A DNA stretch of 63,221 bases from an uncultured Candidatus Melainabacteria bacterium (GTDB lineage Bacteria > Cyanobacteriota > Vampirovibrionia > Gastranaerophilales > Gastranaerophilaceae): assembly GCA_934692665.1 (NCBI GenBank), contig CAKUUG010000005.1, forward strand, positions 1-63,221, written 5' to 3'. Numbering within the stretch: the first letter of the stretch is position 1; each line of letters starts with the position of its first letter. The position numbers were made by a program, and so were the translations under genes. Shown piece after piece: positions 28,189 to 35,610 of this stretch. A model generated the notes under the pieces. That model searched no databases and was not told the DNA's origin. It saw only the letters and a program-made list of their open reading frames with translations.

Positions 28189-28971
28189 ATGAGTTTATTA
28201 GACCGCATAAGTGCGAGCTTTAATAGTCAATCAGACGATTTTTGTAAAAAAGAAAAATATTTCAAATTCGGTTTTCAAAAAAACGCCCTTGCAAAAAATC
28301 CAACAAAACAAGGAACGCCGACAAAGACTGTTTTTCCGCATATAAAAGATGAAGAACTTGCTCTTCATTTTCCAATGCAATTTATTTACAAGTATTTAAA
28401 TCGCTTAACTATAGAAAATGCAATGAAAGTCAATTCAAACATTGAAAGAATTTTATATGAAAATGGACTTTCTAAAGATTTTTATATACAAAATGTAAAT
28501 TCAATAATAATGTCCCATCTTATTCCAACTGCAAGAAAAGCAAAAGAAACTTATTTGAATCTGGGTCATAGTACAAATGAAAAAAACTATTTGTATTTGA
28601 TAGAGGCATCTTTGCTTCATGACATAGGAAAAGTATTTATTCCTCCGGATATTTTGAATAAACGTGGCAAACTATCACTGAAAGAGCGACAAATCATAGA
28701 ACTCCACAATAGGCTGAGCTACGAAATTTTAATAACAACAAGCTTAGATCCAAAAGTAGCACAGTTGACTTATGAACATCACAATTACAATAATGATATA
28801 AAACCAAACGATGAAAATCAGGTGCTGACGATGGCTGATATATACAGTGCTCTGAAAGAAGTCAGACCCTACAAAAAGGCTCTTGGCAACTATCAGACAA
28901 GAATAATTTTGTATGATATGGCAGCAAAAGGAAAATTTATTATTAAATATATGTCTTACTTGAAATTTTAA
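28189..28971 (+). CDS. HD-domain protein, HD-GYP-like without GYP
   Basis: A 260-residue protein starting at the ATG at 28189 (a GTG lies two codons upstream). The metal-binding HD core is present as EASLLHDIGKVFIPPDILNKRGKLS, and later HNRLSYEIL and YEHHNY follow the spacing of HD-GYP phosphodiesterases. The GYP triplet itself is missing, and LTMADIYSALKEVRPYKKAL replaces the usual ADxxDAL-x-RPYK region. It may hydrolyse cyclic dinucleotides, or it may be a phosphohydrolase with another substrate. The N-terminal ~80 residues have no known sensory domain. It is a single-gene unit between two terminators. Confidence 0.8.
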   Translation: MSLLDRISASFNSQSDDFCKKEKYFKFGFQKNALAKNPTKQGTPTKTVFPHIKDEELALHFPMQFIYKYLNRLTIENAMKVNSNIERILYENGLSKDFYIQNVNSIIMSHLIPTARKAKETYLNLGHSTNEKNYLYLIEASLLHDIGKVFIPPDILNKRGKLSLKERQIIELHNRLSYEILITTSLDPKVAQLTYEHHNYNNDIKPNDENQVLTMADIYSALKEVRPYKKALGNYQTRIILYDMAAKGKFIIKYMSYLKF

Positions 28972-29019
28972 AAATTGAAAAATATATAACAACGACTAAC
29001 TAACCAAACTAACTAACAA

Positions 29020-29046
29020 AACCTTGCTTTTTGAGTAAGGTTTTTT
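29020..29046 (+). terminator. Terminator between the HD gene and the phage module
   Basis: AACCTTGC and GTAAGGTT arms around TTTTTGA followed by six T. The preceding 20 bp are a repetitive run of ACTAAC units. It also marks the left edge of the prophage-like region. Confidence 0.85.
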
Positions 29047-29092
29047 ATTTACAAAAAATTCCAAAAGCAAAGATACTTTTGGAATTTATATT

Positions 29093-29488
29093 TCAATATT
29101 TTAATATTTGTTTTCTGTTTTTCCCTTTTACAAAAGATATATGCACCCATCTATTGTGTTCATTTATTAATTGGTCATATTCAATGCCTGATTTTTTAAT
29201 AAAATCAACAATATCAACAATCTTCATTCCTTTTATTGTAAAATCAACTGCCTGTCCTTTTAAGTGTTGAGAATCATTTTTTCCATTTACAAGGCGATTA
29301 ATTTCACTATTTCTAAAACCCGAAGTTATAATAATAGGTTTATTTATTTTATTTCTGATAGGCTGCAGACAATAAAAAATCAAATTCAGCATATTATCAA
29401 GACTGTTTATATCGGGCATATTGTTTATATTGTTCTTTATTGCTGTATCTGAATATATCAGCTCTGAAATTTTAAAATTTAAACTCAC
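29093..29488 (-). CDS. Peptidase M15 endolysin
   Basis: A 131-residue M15A-type peptidase. The zinc ligands are H75 and D82 in SQHLKGQAVD and H116 in WVHISF, with IITSGFRNSEINRLV upstream as usual. It cuts the peptide side chains of peptidoglycan during lysis. No signal peptide is present, in agreement with holin-dependent release; the holin-like gene overlaps it by 4 bp. It is the last gene of the late operon. Confidence 0.92.
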   Translation of the reverse strand: MSLNFKISELIYSDTAIKNNINNMPDINSLDNMLNLIFYCLQPIRNKINKPIIITSGFRNSEINRLVNGKNDSQHLKGQAVDFTIKGMKIVDIVDFIKKSGIEYDQLINEHNRWVHISFVKGKNRKQILKY

Positions 29489-29688
29489 AACTTTTCCACC
29501 TCATCTATTCTATGATGTGCTGATTTTAGCGATTGTTCCACAACAACCATTCTTTCTATCAAGCTATTGTGTTTGTCTTGCTTTTTTTCCAAATCAATTA
29601 ATTTTTCAGACATTTGTCCGAGTTTGTAACATACATAAAGTGCTTGAAACACCACTGTAATCAATATCGCAATAAGTTCTATATTCAT
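29485..29688 (-). CDS. Holin- or spanin-like membrane protein
   Basis: A 67-residue protein with one N-terminal transmembrane helix (IELIAILITVVFQALYVCY) followed by a charged coiled coil. The start at 29688 follows GGTGGAAAAA, better than the 5-residue extension. Size, topology and position between DUF1353 and the endolysin suggest a lysis accessory (holin or i-spanin); which of the two cannot be decided from sequence alone. Confidence 0.7.
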   Translation of the reverse strand: MNIELIAILITVVFQALYVCYKLGQMSEKLIDLEKKQDKHNSLIERMVVVEQSLKSAHHRIDEVEKL

Positions 29689-30164
29689 TTTTTCCACCCG
29701 CAAGTTTTTTGAAAAATATCAACAGAATACTTCATCATCCATCTTTTAAAAGCACAAACGCCACTCGATTCAAGAAGTGCATTAAATACTTCGCTTGACA
29801 ATCGTCTATCAAAATCTATATAACAATGGTTTTCACAAAGAACATCATGAACCATAGAAGCAATCAAAAATCTGTTGTCCGTATTAGCTCCAGTCAACCT
29901 AACAAATATCTTTGGAATAGAAGCTCCGTCGTAACAATAGTTTTTGGGAATTGAAAATGTGTATTCTTTATTTGTTTTCAAATCCTCAACTGTCACAAAG
30001 ACTTCTTTCATCAATTCAAAAGGATATTTTTCAATATTTTTTCTTAGTTTTTCATTTTCTATTTTTGACAATTCGCTATCATAATGAAATTCTCTAATTT
30101 TTATTTCAGGAGTACAGTCAAAAAAGATAGAAACTTTATTATTTGAATACCATTCTTTCATCAT
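29685..30164 (-). CDS. DUF1353 phage protein
   Basis: A 159-residue protein with the DUF1353 core: NYCYDGASIPKIF (about 82-94), then ASMVHDVLCENH and DRRLSSEVFNALL. DUF1353 proteins are frequent near phage lysis and tail genes; their biochemical activity is not known to me. It overlaps its neighbours by 4 bp on both sides. Confidence 0.85.
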   Translation of the reverse strand: MMKEWYSNNKVSIFFDCTPEIKIREFHYDSELSKIENEKLRKNIEKYPFELMKEVFVTVEDLKTNKEYTFSIPKNYCYDGASIPKIFVRLTGANTDNRFLIASMVHDVLCENHCYIDFDRRLSSEVFNALLESSGVCAFKRWMMKYSVDIFQKTCGWKK

Positions 30165-30364
30165 TTGTCTCCCAATTTTTTGTAAACTCTATTCATGTTT
30201 TCAAACACATCTAACAAATATGTTTTCACGGAAGATAAATTTTCAATTTTTGACTGAACATCTTGTTGCGTTTTTTCTATTTTTTCAATTACAAAAATTA
30301 ATTTGTTGATTAATTTCATTGCTAATTTAATCAACTTTAGCAATTTATTTTGAAACAAAATCAT
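30161..30364 (-). CDS. Small coiled-coil phage protein
   Basis: A 67-residue helical protein starting at 30364 behind a strong GGGAGG; the frame to 30400 would run into the antisense promoter. Its N-terminus is moderately hydrophobic (LLKLIKLAMKLINKLIFVI) and the rest is a charged coiled coil. It could be a lysis regulator or small structural protein. It directly follows the toxin-antitoxin duplication in the direction of transcription. Confidence 0.6.
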   Translation of the reverse strand: MILFQNKLLKLIKLAMKLINKLIFVIEKIEKTQQDVQSKIENLSSVKTYLLDVFENMNRVYKKLGDK

Positions 30365-30393
30365 ACTTCCTCCCTTTAAAAAGCAGTTATCCA

Positions 30394-30422
30394 TTGACAA
30401 AACAGGGAATATAGTAGATAAT
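30394..30422 (+). promoter_or_regulatory. Antisense RNA promoter, copy A
   Basis: TTGACA at 30394-30399, 17-bp spacer, GATAAT at 30417-30422. It reads rightward, against the late operon. Confidence 0.75.
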
Positions 30423-30428
30423 TAAAAT

Positions 30429-30508
30429 ACAGGGTGGTAGTTTACCAGACTACCGATAACCTTATAGAGTTCTAACGACTTTTACCTTTTGGGTGAGAGT
30501 CGTTTTTT
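30429..30508 (+). ncRNA. Type I antitoxin antisense RNA, copy A
   Basis: A predicted ~80-nt RNA starting at ACAGGGTGG, seven bases after the -10. The first hairpin is GGTAGT/ACTACC. The second, AACGACTTTTACC against GGGTGAGAGTCGTT, is about 13 bp long, is followed by a T run, and is an intrinsic terminator. The 3' half is exactly complementary to the last codons of the peptide gene on the other strand, and the 5' half covers its 3' UTR. The same arrangement recurs in two more copies in the window. Confidence 0.8.
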
Positions 30509-30561
30509 AATACAAATAAAATCAGAAGAATTAACAATAAAGTTAAATTGAAATTATCCAT
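30472..30561 (-). CDS. Type I toxin-like peptide, copy A
   Basis: A 29-residue peptide: MDNFN, a 13-residue hydrophobic core (LTLLLILLILFVL) and a polar, basic tail KNDSHPKGKSR. It is too short for routine gene callers. AAAGAGG lies 5 bp before the ATG. A candidate promoter TTGATA-N17-TAGAAT (30684-30689 and 30661-30666) gives a ~93-nt leader. Size and topology are those of type I toxins such as TxpA, BsrG, Fst or TisB, which insert in the inner membrane, but the sequence is not one I recognise. The C-terminal codons are encoded by the antisense RNA terminator stem. Confidence 0.78.
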   Translation of the reverse strand: MDNFNLTLLLILLILFVLKNDSHPKGKSR

Positions 30562-30660
30562 ATTGACCTCTTTCTAGTCGGATACCAACCCGAGTTCTAA
30601 ATTATTTTGTTAGTTGATTTCCTATTTAGAAAAAGGCTATCTTTACCCTGCATAAGAATC

Positions 30661-30689
30661 ATTCTACATTAATTCTTACTTTTTATCAA
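30661..30689 (-). promoter_or_regulatory. Toxin mRNA promoter, copy A
   Basis: On the minus strand, TTGATA at 30689-30684, 17-bp spacer, TAGAAT at 30666-30661. Copy B has TAGACA-N17-TAAGAT at the same place (31023-30995). Confidence 0.55.
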
Positions 30690-30730
30690 TTTATGTTTGT
30701 TATTACAACTGGTTTTTAAGCAGTTATCCA

Positions 30731-30759
30731 TTGACAAAACAGGGAATATAGTAGATAAT
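30731..30759 (+). promoter_or_regulatory. Antisense RNA promoter, copy B
   Basis: TTGACA at 30731-30736, 17-bp spacer and GATAAT at 30754-30759, identical to copy A. Confidence 0.75.
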
Positions 30760-30765
30760 TAAAAT

Positions 30766-30845
30766 ACAGGGTGGTAGTTTACCAGACTACCGATAGCCCT
30801 TCAGAGGATTAACGACTTTTGCCTTTTGGGTGAGAGTCGTTTTTT
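30766..30845 (+). ncRNA. Type I antitoxin antisense RNA, copy B
   Basis: The same 80-nt layout as copy A: GGTAGT/ACTACC hairpin, then AACGACT/AGTCGTT terminator with a T run at 30840-30845. It differs from copy A at a few bases in the single-stranded linker (CCCTTCAGAGG), which could give the two RNAs partial specificity for their own targets. Confidence 0.8.
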
Positions 30846-30898
30846 AATACAAATAAAATCAAAAGAATTAACAATAAAGTTAAATTGAAATTATCCAT
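30809..30898 (-). CDS. Type I toxin-like peptide, copy B
   Basis: Encodes the same 29-residue peptide as copy A. The DNA differs only at synonymous positions (for example CTG to TTG at codon 13, GGT to GGC at codon 26) and in the stop codon (TAA for TAG), a pattern expected of selection on the peptide. The ribosome binding site is GGGGGC four bases before the ATG. A candidate promoter TAGACA-N17-TAAGAT lies at 31023-30995, just beyond the end of the tail-fibre-associated gene. Confidence 0.78.
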   Translation of the reverse strand: MDNFNLTLLLILLILFVLKNDSHPKGKSR

Positions 30899-31034
30899 AC
30901 AAGCCCCCATTCTAGTCGAGAACCAACTCGAGGATTAAATATTTTGTAGTCGGTCTTTTTAGAAAAAGGCTATCTTTGCCCTGCATAAGAATTTATCTTA
31001 CGATATATTCCTAATGTTGTCTACTATTTAATTT

Positions 31035-31490
31035 TTAAGAAATTTTAGGTAATTCTTTGTTCAAAAACAAAAAATCAATTTCATCTGTGCTATAACCGAG
31101 CATTGCTCCTATTTGGCCGATATAAGGGTTTCCACGATAAAAATTGTTTGCTTTCAGTTCAATTTTTAGTGCTTTGATATCAAGAACATTGTTGGTATCA
31201 TTTTTTTGAACAAATTCGATCAAATCGTCAAAATCCATTCCTTTTGCTTTGTATATTGCACGTTCAACGTCTGCAGCAGTTAAGGTCATCATAGCAATAA
31301 GTGCTTTTTCTTTTTCTTTTTGTTCTTCTTCATAATTTGGATTCAAAACAATTTGTCCGTCTTTAAAAATATACTTTTCAAAATCATCAAAAATTTCTTT
31401 TGTTACTTCAAAATTCAATACTTCATCATTCAAACATTTTGCTTGACCTTTTCCTGTTATTTTATTGTTTTCAACAAAAATATAATACAT
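31035..31490 (-). CDS. Tail-fibre-associated phage protein
   Basis: A 151-residue protein. The N-terminus (YYIFVENNKITGKGQA) resembles the beta-rich start of tail-fibre assembly or attachment proteins. The middle has an EEEQKEKEKALIAMMTLTAADVERAIYKAKG helix. It lies directly downstream of the tail-fibre gene, the usual place of a fibre chaperone, and directly upstream of the duplicated toxin-antitoxin unit. Assignment is by position plus weak similarity of layout. Confidence 0.6.
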   Translation of the reverse strand: MYYIFVENNKITGKGQAKCLNDEVLNFEVTKEIFDDFEKYIFKDGQIVLNPNYEEEQKEKEKALIAMMTLTAADVERAIYKAKGMDFDDLIEFVQKNDTNNVLDIKALKIELKANNFYRGNPYIGQIGAMLGYSTDEIDFLFLNKELPKIS

Positions 31491-31498
31491 TTTTTCTC

Positions 31499-32509
31499 CT
31501 ATTCATTTGTTCCTATTCTACGGTAGCCAAGTATATACAAATAAAATGCCGATACTACAGCACCGCCACTTATAACCTTAATTTTTTTGTTATTGCTAAC
31601 AAACACCCGCCCCAATGTTGTATTTTGTGCATTTGTTACTTGTGTTCTCATATTTACCATTTCAAAATCCGTCTCATCATCAATATAAGGAGAAATAGAA
31701 ATAGAAGCACCGACTGTGCTTTTTTGGGACAAATTTACTAATACATCATAAGAATAATTGTCATTAGGCAAAATATTGGACAAGTCAAAAACTTTTCTAG
31801 CATTGCTGCCTAAAGCATAATTTTCTACAACAGCGGTTCTATCTATTCTAACCCACTGCCCATCAATTGTTTTTTTGCCTGCATCTGAGAGGTTAGACAA
31901 ATCAACATTTGATTTTGTTGTTTCTAGCGTATCGATTTTATCAAATTTTTCACTATATGATGTTATTTTTTTATTTATTGATTGAATATTTGAATTGCAA
32001 ACTTCTATTTCTTCTTTTGAATTTAATATTGTTGTTAGTGCATTATTTACTGCGATTGCTTTTTCATTTACATCATCAATGATTTCTTTTGGCGTAATTT
32101 CTGAACATTCTTCTACCTTTACGCACAAATCTAATTTTCTTGACAAAATTTGAATCAATCTCGTCAAATAATCAAAAGAATATTCCAAAACCTCCAAATT
32201 TAATAAAGAACTGTTGTTGTATTGAGTTTCTTGAGAAATAGGCAAAGTCAACTCTAAAGACAAATTTTCTTTTTCATTCAACAAAGAAAACTCAGAACCC
32301 TCAAGAGGAAACGTAATATAGCTTCCGTTTTTGTTTTTTATTTCATTTATCGAATAATCAATATCCAATTTCAAAAGTCTTTTGATTTTATTTTCGTCAA
32401 AATGATAAACATTTAGTTGATTTTTGTTATCAATATAAAAATCAAAATCAAATGTTGTAGAACTGTTGTTTCCTTTGTAATTATTAATCGGTAATATATC
32501 GTATATCAA
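31499..32509 (-). CDS. Phage tail fibre protein, T7 gp17-like N-terminus
   Basis: A 336-residue protein. The likely start is the TTG at 32509, preceded by AAAGGAAAAAG; the frame to 32551 lies inside the upstream gene. The N-terminal ~130 residues (TTFDFDFYIDNKNQLNVYHF and KLDIDYSINEIKNKNGSYITF) correspond to the T7-type fibre domain that attaches to the tail. A central coiled coil (about 150-210) leads to a C-terminal receptor-binding part (about 225-336) that I do not recognise. It is shorter than T7 gp17 (553). The overlap with the gp13-like gene is 26 bp. Confidence 0.78.
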   Translation of the reverse strand: MIYDILPINNYKGNNSSTTFDFDFYIDNKNQLNVYHFDENKIKRLLKLDIDYSINEIKNKNGSYITFPLEGSEFSLLNEKENLSLELTLPISQETQYNNSSLLNLEVLEYSFDYLTRLIQILSRKLDLCVKVEECSEITPKEIIDDVNEKAIAVNNALTTILNSKEEIEVCNSNIQSINKKITSYSEKFDKIDTLETTKSNVDLSNLSDAGKKTIDGQWVRIDRTAVVENYALGSNARKVFDLSNILPNDNYSYDVLVNLSQKSTVGASISISPYIDDETDFEMVNMRTQVTNAQNTTLGRVFVSNNKKIKVISGGAVVSAFYLYILGYRRIGTNE

Positions 32510-32957
32510 AACTTTTTCCTTTCGTATAATAAAACGCTTTAAAATTATCATTTTTTAAATCTAAAATTTCAAAGCCCAAATCTTCAATAAAAGCTAGTGA
32601 CTTAAAATTTGATTTGTATATGTAATTAAACAAAACAAAACTATTTTCCCTGTAGAATTTTAGTTTCGTTTTTATATATTTAAAAAGCTCTTTTTTATTG
32701 TTTTTTAATTTGTTTGTACACAAAAGCCAAGCTTGAAAAATATTTTTATTTTTTTTAAATTCTTCAAACCCGCCTATTGCAACAGGATTTTTATTTTTGT
32801 CTGCAACAAAATATGTGTTTTTTGTAGTTTTTGCTATTTTTATAAATTTTTTTCTGAAATTTTCTCCAAAATAAAACATCAATTCTTCTTTATCCTCTAT
32901 TCTTATATTTTGTAGAAATTTTTTTAGATTTTTTTCATTGATTTCTATTTCTATCAC
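32484..32957 (-). CDS. Gp13-like phage acetyltransferase-fold protein
   Basis: A 157-residue protein with a GNAT-like order: YFVADKNKNPVAIGGFEEF (beta4), FQAWLLCT, and a C-terminal SLAFIEDLGFEILDL motif. It resembles the T7 gp13-type phage proteins placed among tail and internal virion genes. The acetyl-CoA pyrophosphate loop is not clearly preserved, so a structural or assembly role is as likely as an enzymatic one. It overlaps the tail nozzle gene by 4 bp. Confidence 0.7.
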   Translation of the reverse strand: MIEIEINEKNLKKFLQNIRIEDKEELMFYFGENFRKKFIKIAKTTKNTYFVADKNKNPVAIGGFEEFKKNKNIFQAWLLCTNKLKNNKKELFKYIKTKLKFYRENSFVLFNYIYKSNFKSLAFIEDLGFEILDLKNDNFKAFYYTKGKSFDIRYITD

Positions 32958-35017
32958 GTATTTTCAACCTCTTCTAGAGAAACGGTCGTAATAATTGCAC
33001 TGATTGTTAAAGGTAGCGGAAGTTTTTGGACAATTGTGATATTTTTTTCGACTTCAGGATTATTTAAAATAGTAAATTCCGTATTTTTTGAAAAAAGTTT
33101 TTCAGGGTTGTTGATACTTTCATGACTTCTGGAATTTTGATACAAGCAGTCATTGTCATTTTTCACAAAAAAATCTTCTCTAGAATTGATTATTTTTATG
33201 TCTACTTTATTTATCACTTTTTTAATGCCTAATGTTGCTAAACTTTCAATGTTTAATGTTTGCAATTCAAAACAATAAGGCAAGCCGACAACAACATTTT
33301 TTGCAGGATATGGAAGTTTTAATACTCCATTCTCATCAACCATTAAATCCTCCACTACCCCAAAATCCAACAGTGCATTTACTTTTTCGCCTTTTAAATG
33401 TTCGAGATTGTACAATGTTGAAACTTTATCATCAAATACATTACTTTTTGCACAATCCAAAAAAATCGCTTTTTCCAGTGTTGTGATGTTTCTTGTTTTC
33501 ATTCTTTCAATGTAGCGAACAGTTTCGTTATTTATTTTTCTTTTTACTACAAAGTATGCAATATCTTCATTGTCTTCTCTTATTGTTGCAACACTTTCAA
33601 ATTCGCCTTTTGTTGTATGAGTATGCCAAGCAGAAATTTTCTGATTCGGATTGTAAGTAAGAGCATTTATTGTGCCATCATTCATAACACACCAAACAAT
33701 CCTGTTAGGCTCTTTTGAATACGCCATATCTATTATTTGTTTGCCTTGAAACAAATGGCTCACAAGCAAAGTCAATTCTTCTCCATTGTACGAATCGGAA
33801 AAATACTCATACCCCAAATCCCTCACTATGTTTCCACCTGATTGAACAAAAATAACCATAGAACCCGATATAATAGGTTTTACTTTAGAAGAACCGTAGT
33901 ACGATTGTATATTTGCTCTAGGAGAAGGATTTGCACAAAAAACTCCTTCGCTTCCGTTTACTGACCATTCTGTATTTGTTGACATAACAATCAAATCCTT
34001 TAAAGGTAAAAGATGTTGAATTGAATTTGCAACATTATCGTACAAAGACATACTGATAGAATCTGTTGCATTCAATGGTCTTGAGATATTGAAGTTGTTA
34101 TTTGTTCCGCTTTGGCTCGCCCAAAATGTAGCAGGAGAATTGTTAGAAGAAGCATAGACTTTTCTTTGCTGATAATAACAAACGCAAGAAGGGTTTTCAT
34201 CGTTTTTAAAAGGATTTGTATAAATTGGTGCACAAGAAGTCAAATCAGGCTCTATATTATTGTCTGTAAAGTTTGTTGCAACGGTTGTACCGATATAGCC
34301 ATAAACTCCATTTACGGCTCTGTATACATTGTATTCTTGTGCATTTTTAACTGCACTCCAAGAAATTTTTATATATTCAGAAGTCGTCCAATACGCCTCC
34401 AAATGCCCTTTTACTGCTACTTTTTCACTTCTTGTGCTTTCTTCATTTGTTGCAGAATCTACAGCAGTAACAACATAATAATAGTATGTTGTATTAGAAG
34501 AAGTAGAACCTGTATAAGTTGCAGATAGATTAGTTGGGGCTTCTATAGTTGCACGAAAATCTATCGCTTTCATTTCCCATTCGTTGTGTTTTAATCTTGA
34601 TAATTCATAAGGAGAATAGTCTTTGTGTACAAGTGTAATTGTGTCTGCCTGTTGCACATAATCAATATCAAACAAATCATTTTCTAAATAAGGAGTTTGA
34701 GCTTCGTAAATATTATTTTCGTCATCCAAAACATAGCTTCCGTCTTTAATTACTCTTATATATTTTTCTCCAAACTCTAAAATATAATTTTGATTTAAAT
34801 TAAAAACAAAAGGAATAAGACGGCATTTTTTATTTTGGTATTTTGCTTTTTCTAAAAATTCAAGCCCTGAGCGATTTTGAACACAACCTTCTTGCAAAAC
34901 TATTCCGTTCGTCAGTTTTTTTACCCCCAAAGAATACTGTTCTAAGTCCACTCTATTATCCAAAGTTGGGGACAAAATACCTTTTGAAAAAGAATTTTGA
35001 CATATTCTTACACTCAT
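32954..35017 (-). CDS. Tail nozzle protein, T7 gp12-like, with inserted FnIII-like domain
   Basis: A 687-residue protein starting SFSKGILSPTLDNRVDLEQYSLGVKKLTNG, the hallmark N-terminus of tail tubular protein B/nozzle proteins of short-tailed phages, followed by ENRSG-like CVQNRSGLEFL. An insertion near residues 155-245 (APTNLSATYTGS...YNVYRAVNGVYGYIG) has the strand pattern of a fibronectin type III domain. It forms the distal tail tube. Its start and the upstream stop share one base. Confidence 0.88.
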   Translation of the reverse strand: MSVRICQNSFSKGILSPTLDNRVDLEQYSLGVKKLTNGIVLQEGCVQNRSGLEFLEKAKYQNKKCRLIPFVFNLNQNYILEFGEKYIRVIKDGSYVLDDENNIYEAQTPYLENDLFDIDYVQQADTITLVHKDYSPYELSRLKHNEWEMKAIDFRATIEAPTNLSATYTGSTSSNTTYYYYVVTAVDSATNEESTRSEKVAVKGHLEAYWTTSEYIKISWSAVKNAQEYNVYRAVNGVYGYIGTTVATNFTDNNIEPDLTSCAPIYTNPFKNDENPSCVCYYQQRKVYASSNNSPATFWASQSGTNNNFNISRPLNATDSISMSLYDNVANSIQHLLPLKDLIVMSTNTEWSVNGSEGVFCANPSPRANIQSYYGSSKVKPIISGSMVIFVQSGGNIVRDLGYEYFSDSYNGEELTLLVSHLFQGKQIIDMAYSKEPNRIVWCVMNDGTINALTYNPNQKISAWHTHTTKGEFESVATIREDNEDIAYFVVKRKINNETVRYIERMKTRNITTLEKAIFLDCAKSNVFDDKVSTLYNLEHLKGEKVNALLDFGVVEDLMVDENGVLKLPYPAKNVVVGLPYCFELQTLNIESLATLGIKKVINKVDIKIINSREDFFVKNDNDCLYQNSRSHESINNPEKLFSKNTEFTILNNPEVEKNITIVQKLPLPLTISAIITTVSLEEVENT

Positions 35018-35610
35018 TAATACCTCGAATCTATGTATGTTTTTTCATCACACAAACTTTCTATCCCTTCAGTTGCATTGATTACTTTTGCATGTTTTAA
35101 AATTTGCCTATATTTTTCATAAGCCATTTCGCCTTTTTGCAAACTTCCAACTATTACATTTGATACCAAAGAAGCCAAATAATATGCCAATGCCATACTG
35201 AATTCCGGAGAATAAAATATTTCTTTTTCTATTCTTTTTGTATATCTGAGTACTGCTTCTTCGACATCTGTTAATATTACTTTTGTTCCATCGTTTAATG
35301 CATTGACCGAAAACCTTTGCAAAACAAAATCATTTCGACTAAAAACATCTCTAGCACAAATACAGTCATTTGGATAATCATAACAATATTTGTATTTGGT
35401 TTCTTGGATTCTGTTTTCGCTTAAAGAAATTTTTTTAAACACAGAAGCAAAATTCCAGTCAAAATCTTTTAAAACATAATCTCTTGCAAGTTCATAGTAG
35501 TTGTTCAAAAGAATCGTTTTATTGTCTGTAGAATTTGTATTTTCAATCGGGATTGAAACCCCTAATATATTCAATGTTATATTGTAAATCTGAGCTTTCG
35601 AAAAAGTCAT
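35017..35610 (-). CDS. Tail tubular protein, T7 gp11-like
   Basis: A 197-residue protein. The helical N-terminus (AQIYNITLNILGV) and ELARDYVLKDFDWNFA match the tail tubular protein A family that forms the gatekeeper ring under the portal. The C-terminal helix ends AEGIESL-like (NATEGIESLCDEKTYIDSRY). It is followed by the nozzle gene in the conserved gp11-gp12 order. Confidence 0.85.
   Translation of the reverse strand: MTFSKAQIYNITLNILGVSIPIENTNSTDNKTILLNNYYELARDYVLKDFDWNFASVFKKISLSENRIQETKYKYCYDYPNDCICARDVFSRNDFVLQRFSVNALNDGTKVILTDVEEAVLRYTKRIEKEIFYSPEFSMALAYYLASLVSNVIVGSLQKGEMAYEKYRQILKHAKVINATEGIESLCDEKTYIDSRY

Larger units (their letters stand above)
30381..31023. repeat. Tandem ~300-bp duplication carrying two type I toxin-antitoxin units
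   Basis: Copy A begins at 30381 and copy B at 30718, a constant offset of 337 bp. Similarity is almost perfect from the antisense promoter through the toxin start and continues with differences through the toxin leader. It fills the gap between the tail-fibre-associated gene and the first lysis-side gene. Confidence 0.92.

Noticed and set aside
30429..30845. The repeated + strand structured RNAs might be riboswitches or orphan small RNAs
   Set aside because: They have their own promoter and terminator with no downstream gene on that strand, and each overlaps a conserved peptide frame on the other strand, so antisense RNAs explain them better.
30381..31023. CRISPR array considered because of the regularly spaced repeat
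   Set aside because: Only two long units of about 337 bp with no short repeat-spacer structure and no cas genes; no CRISPR array was seen anywhere in the window.
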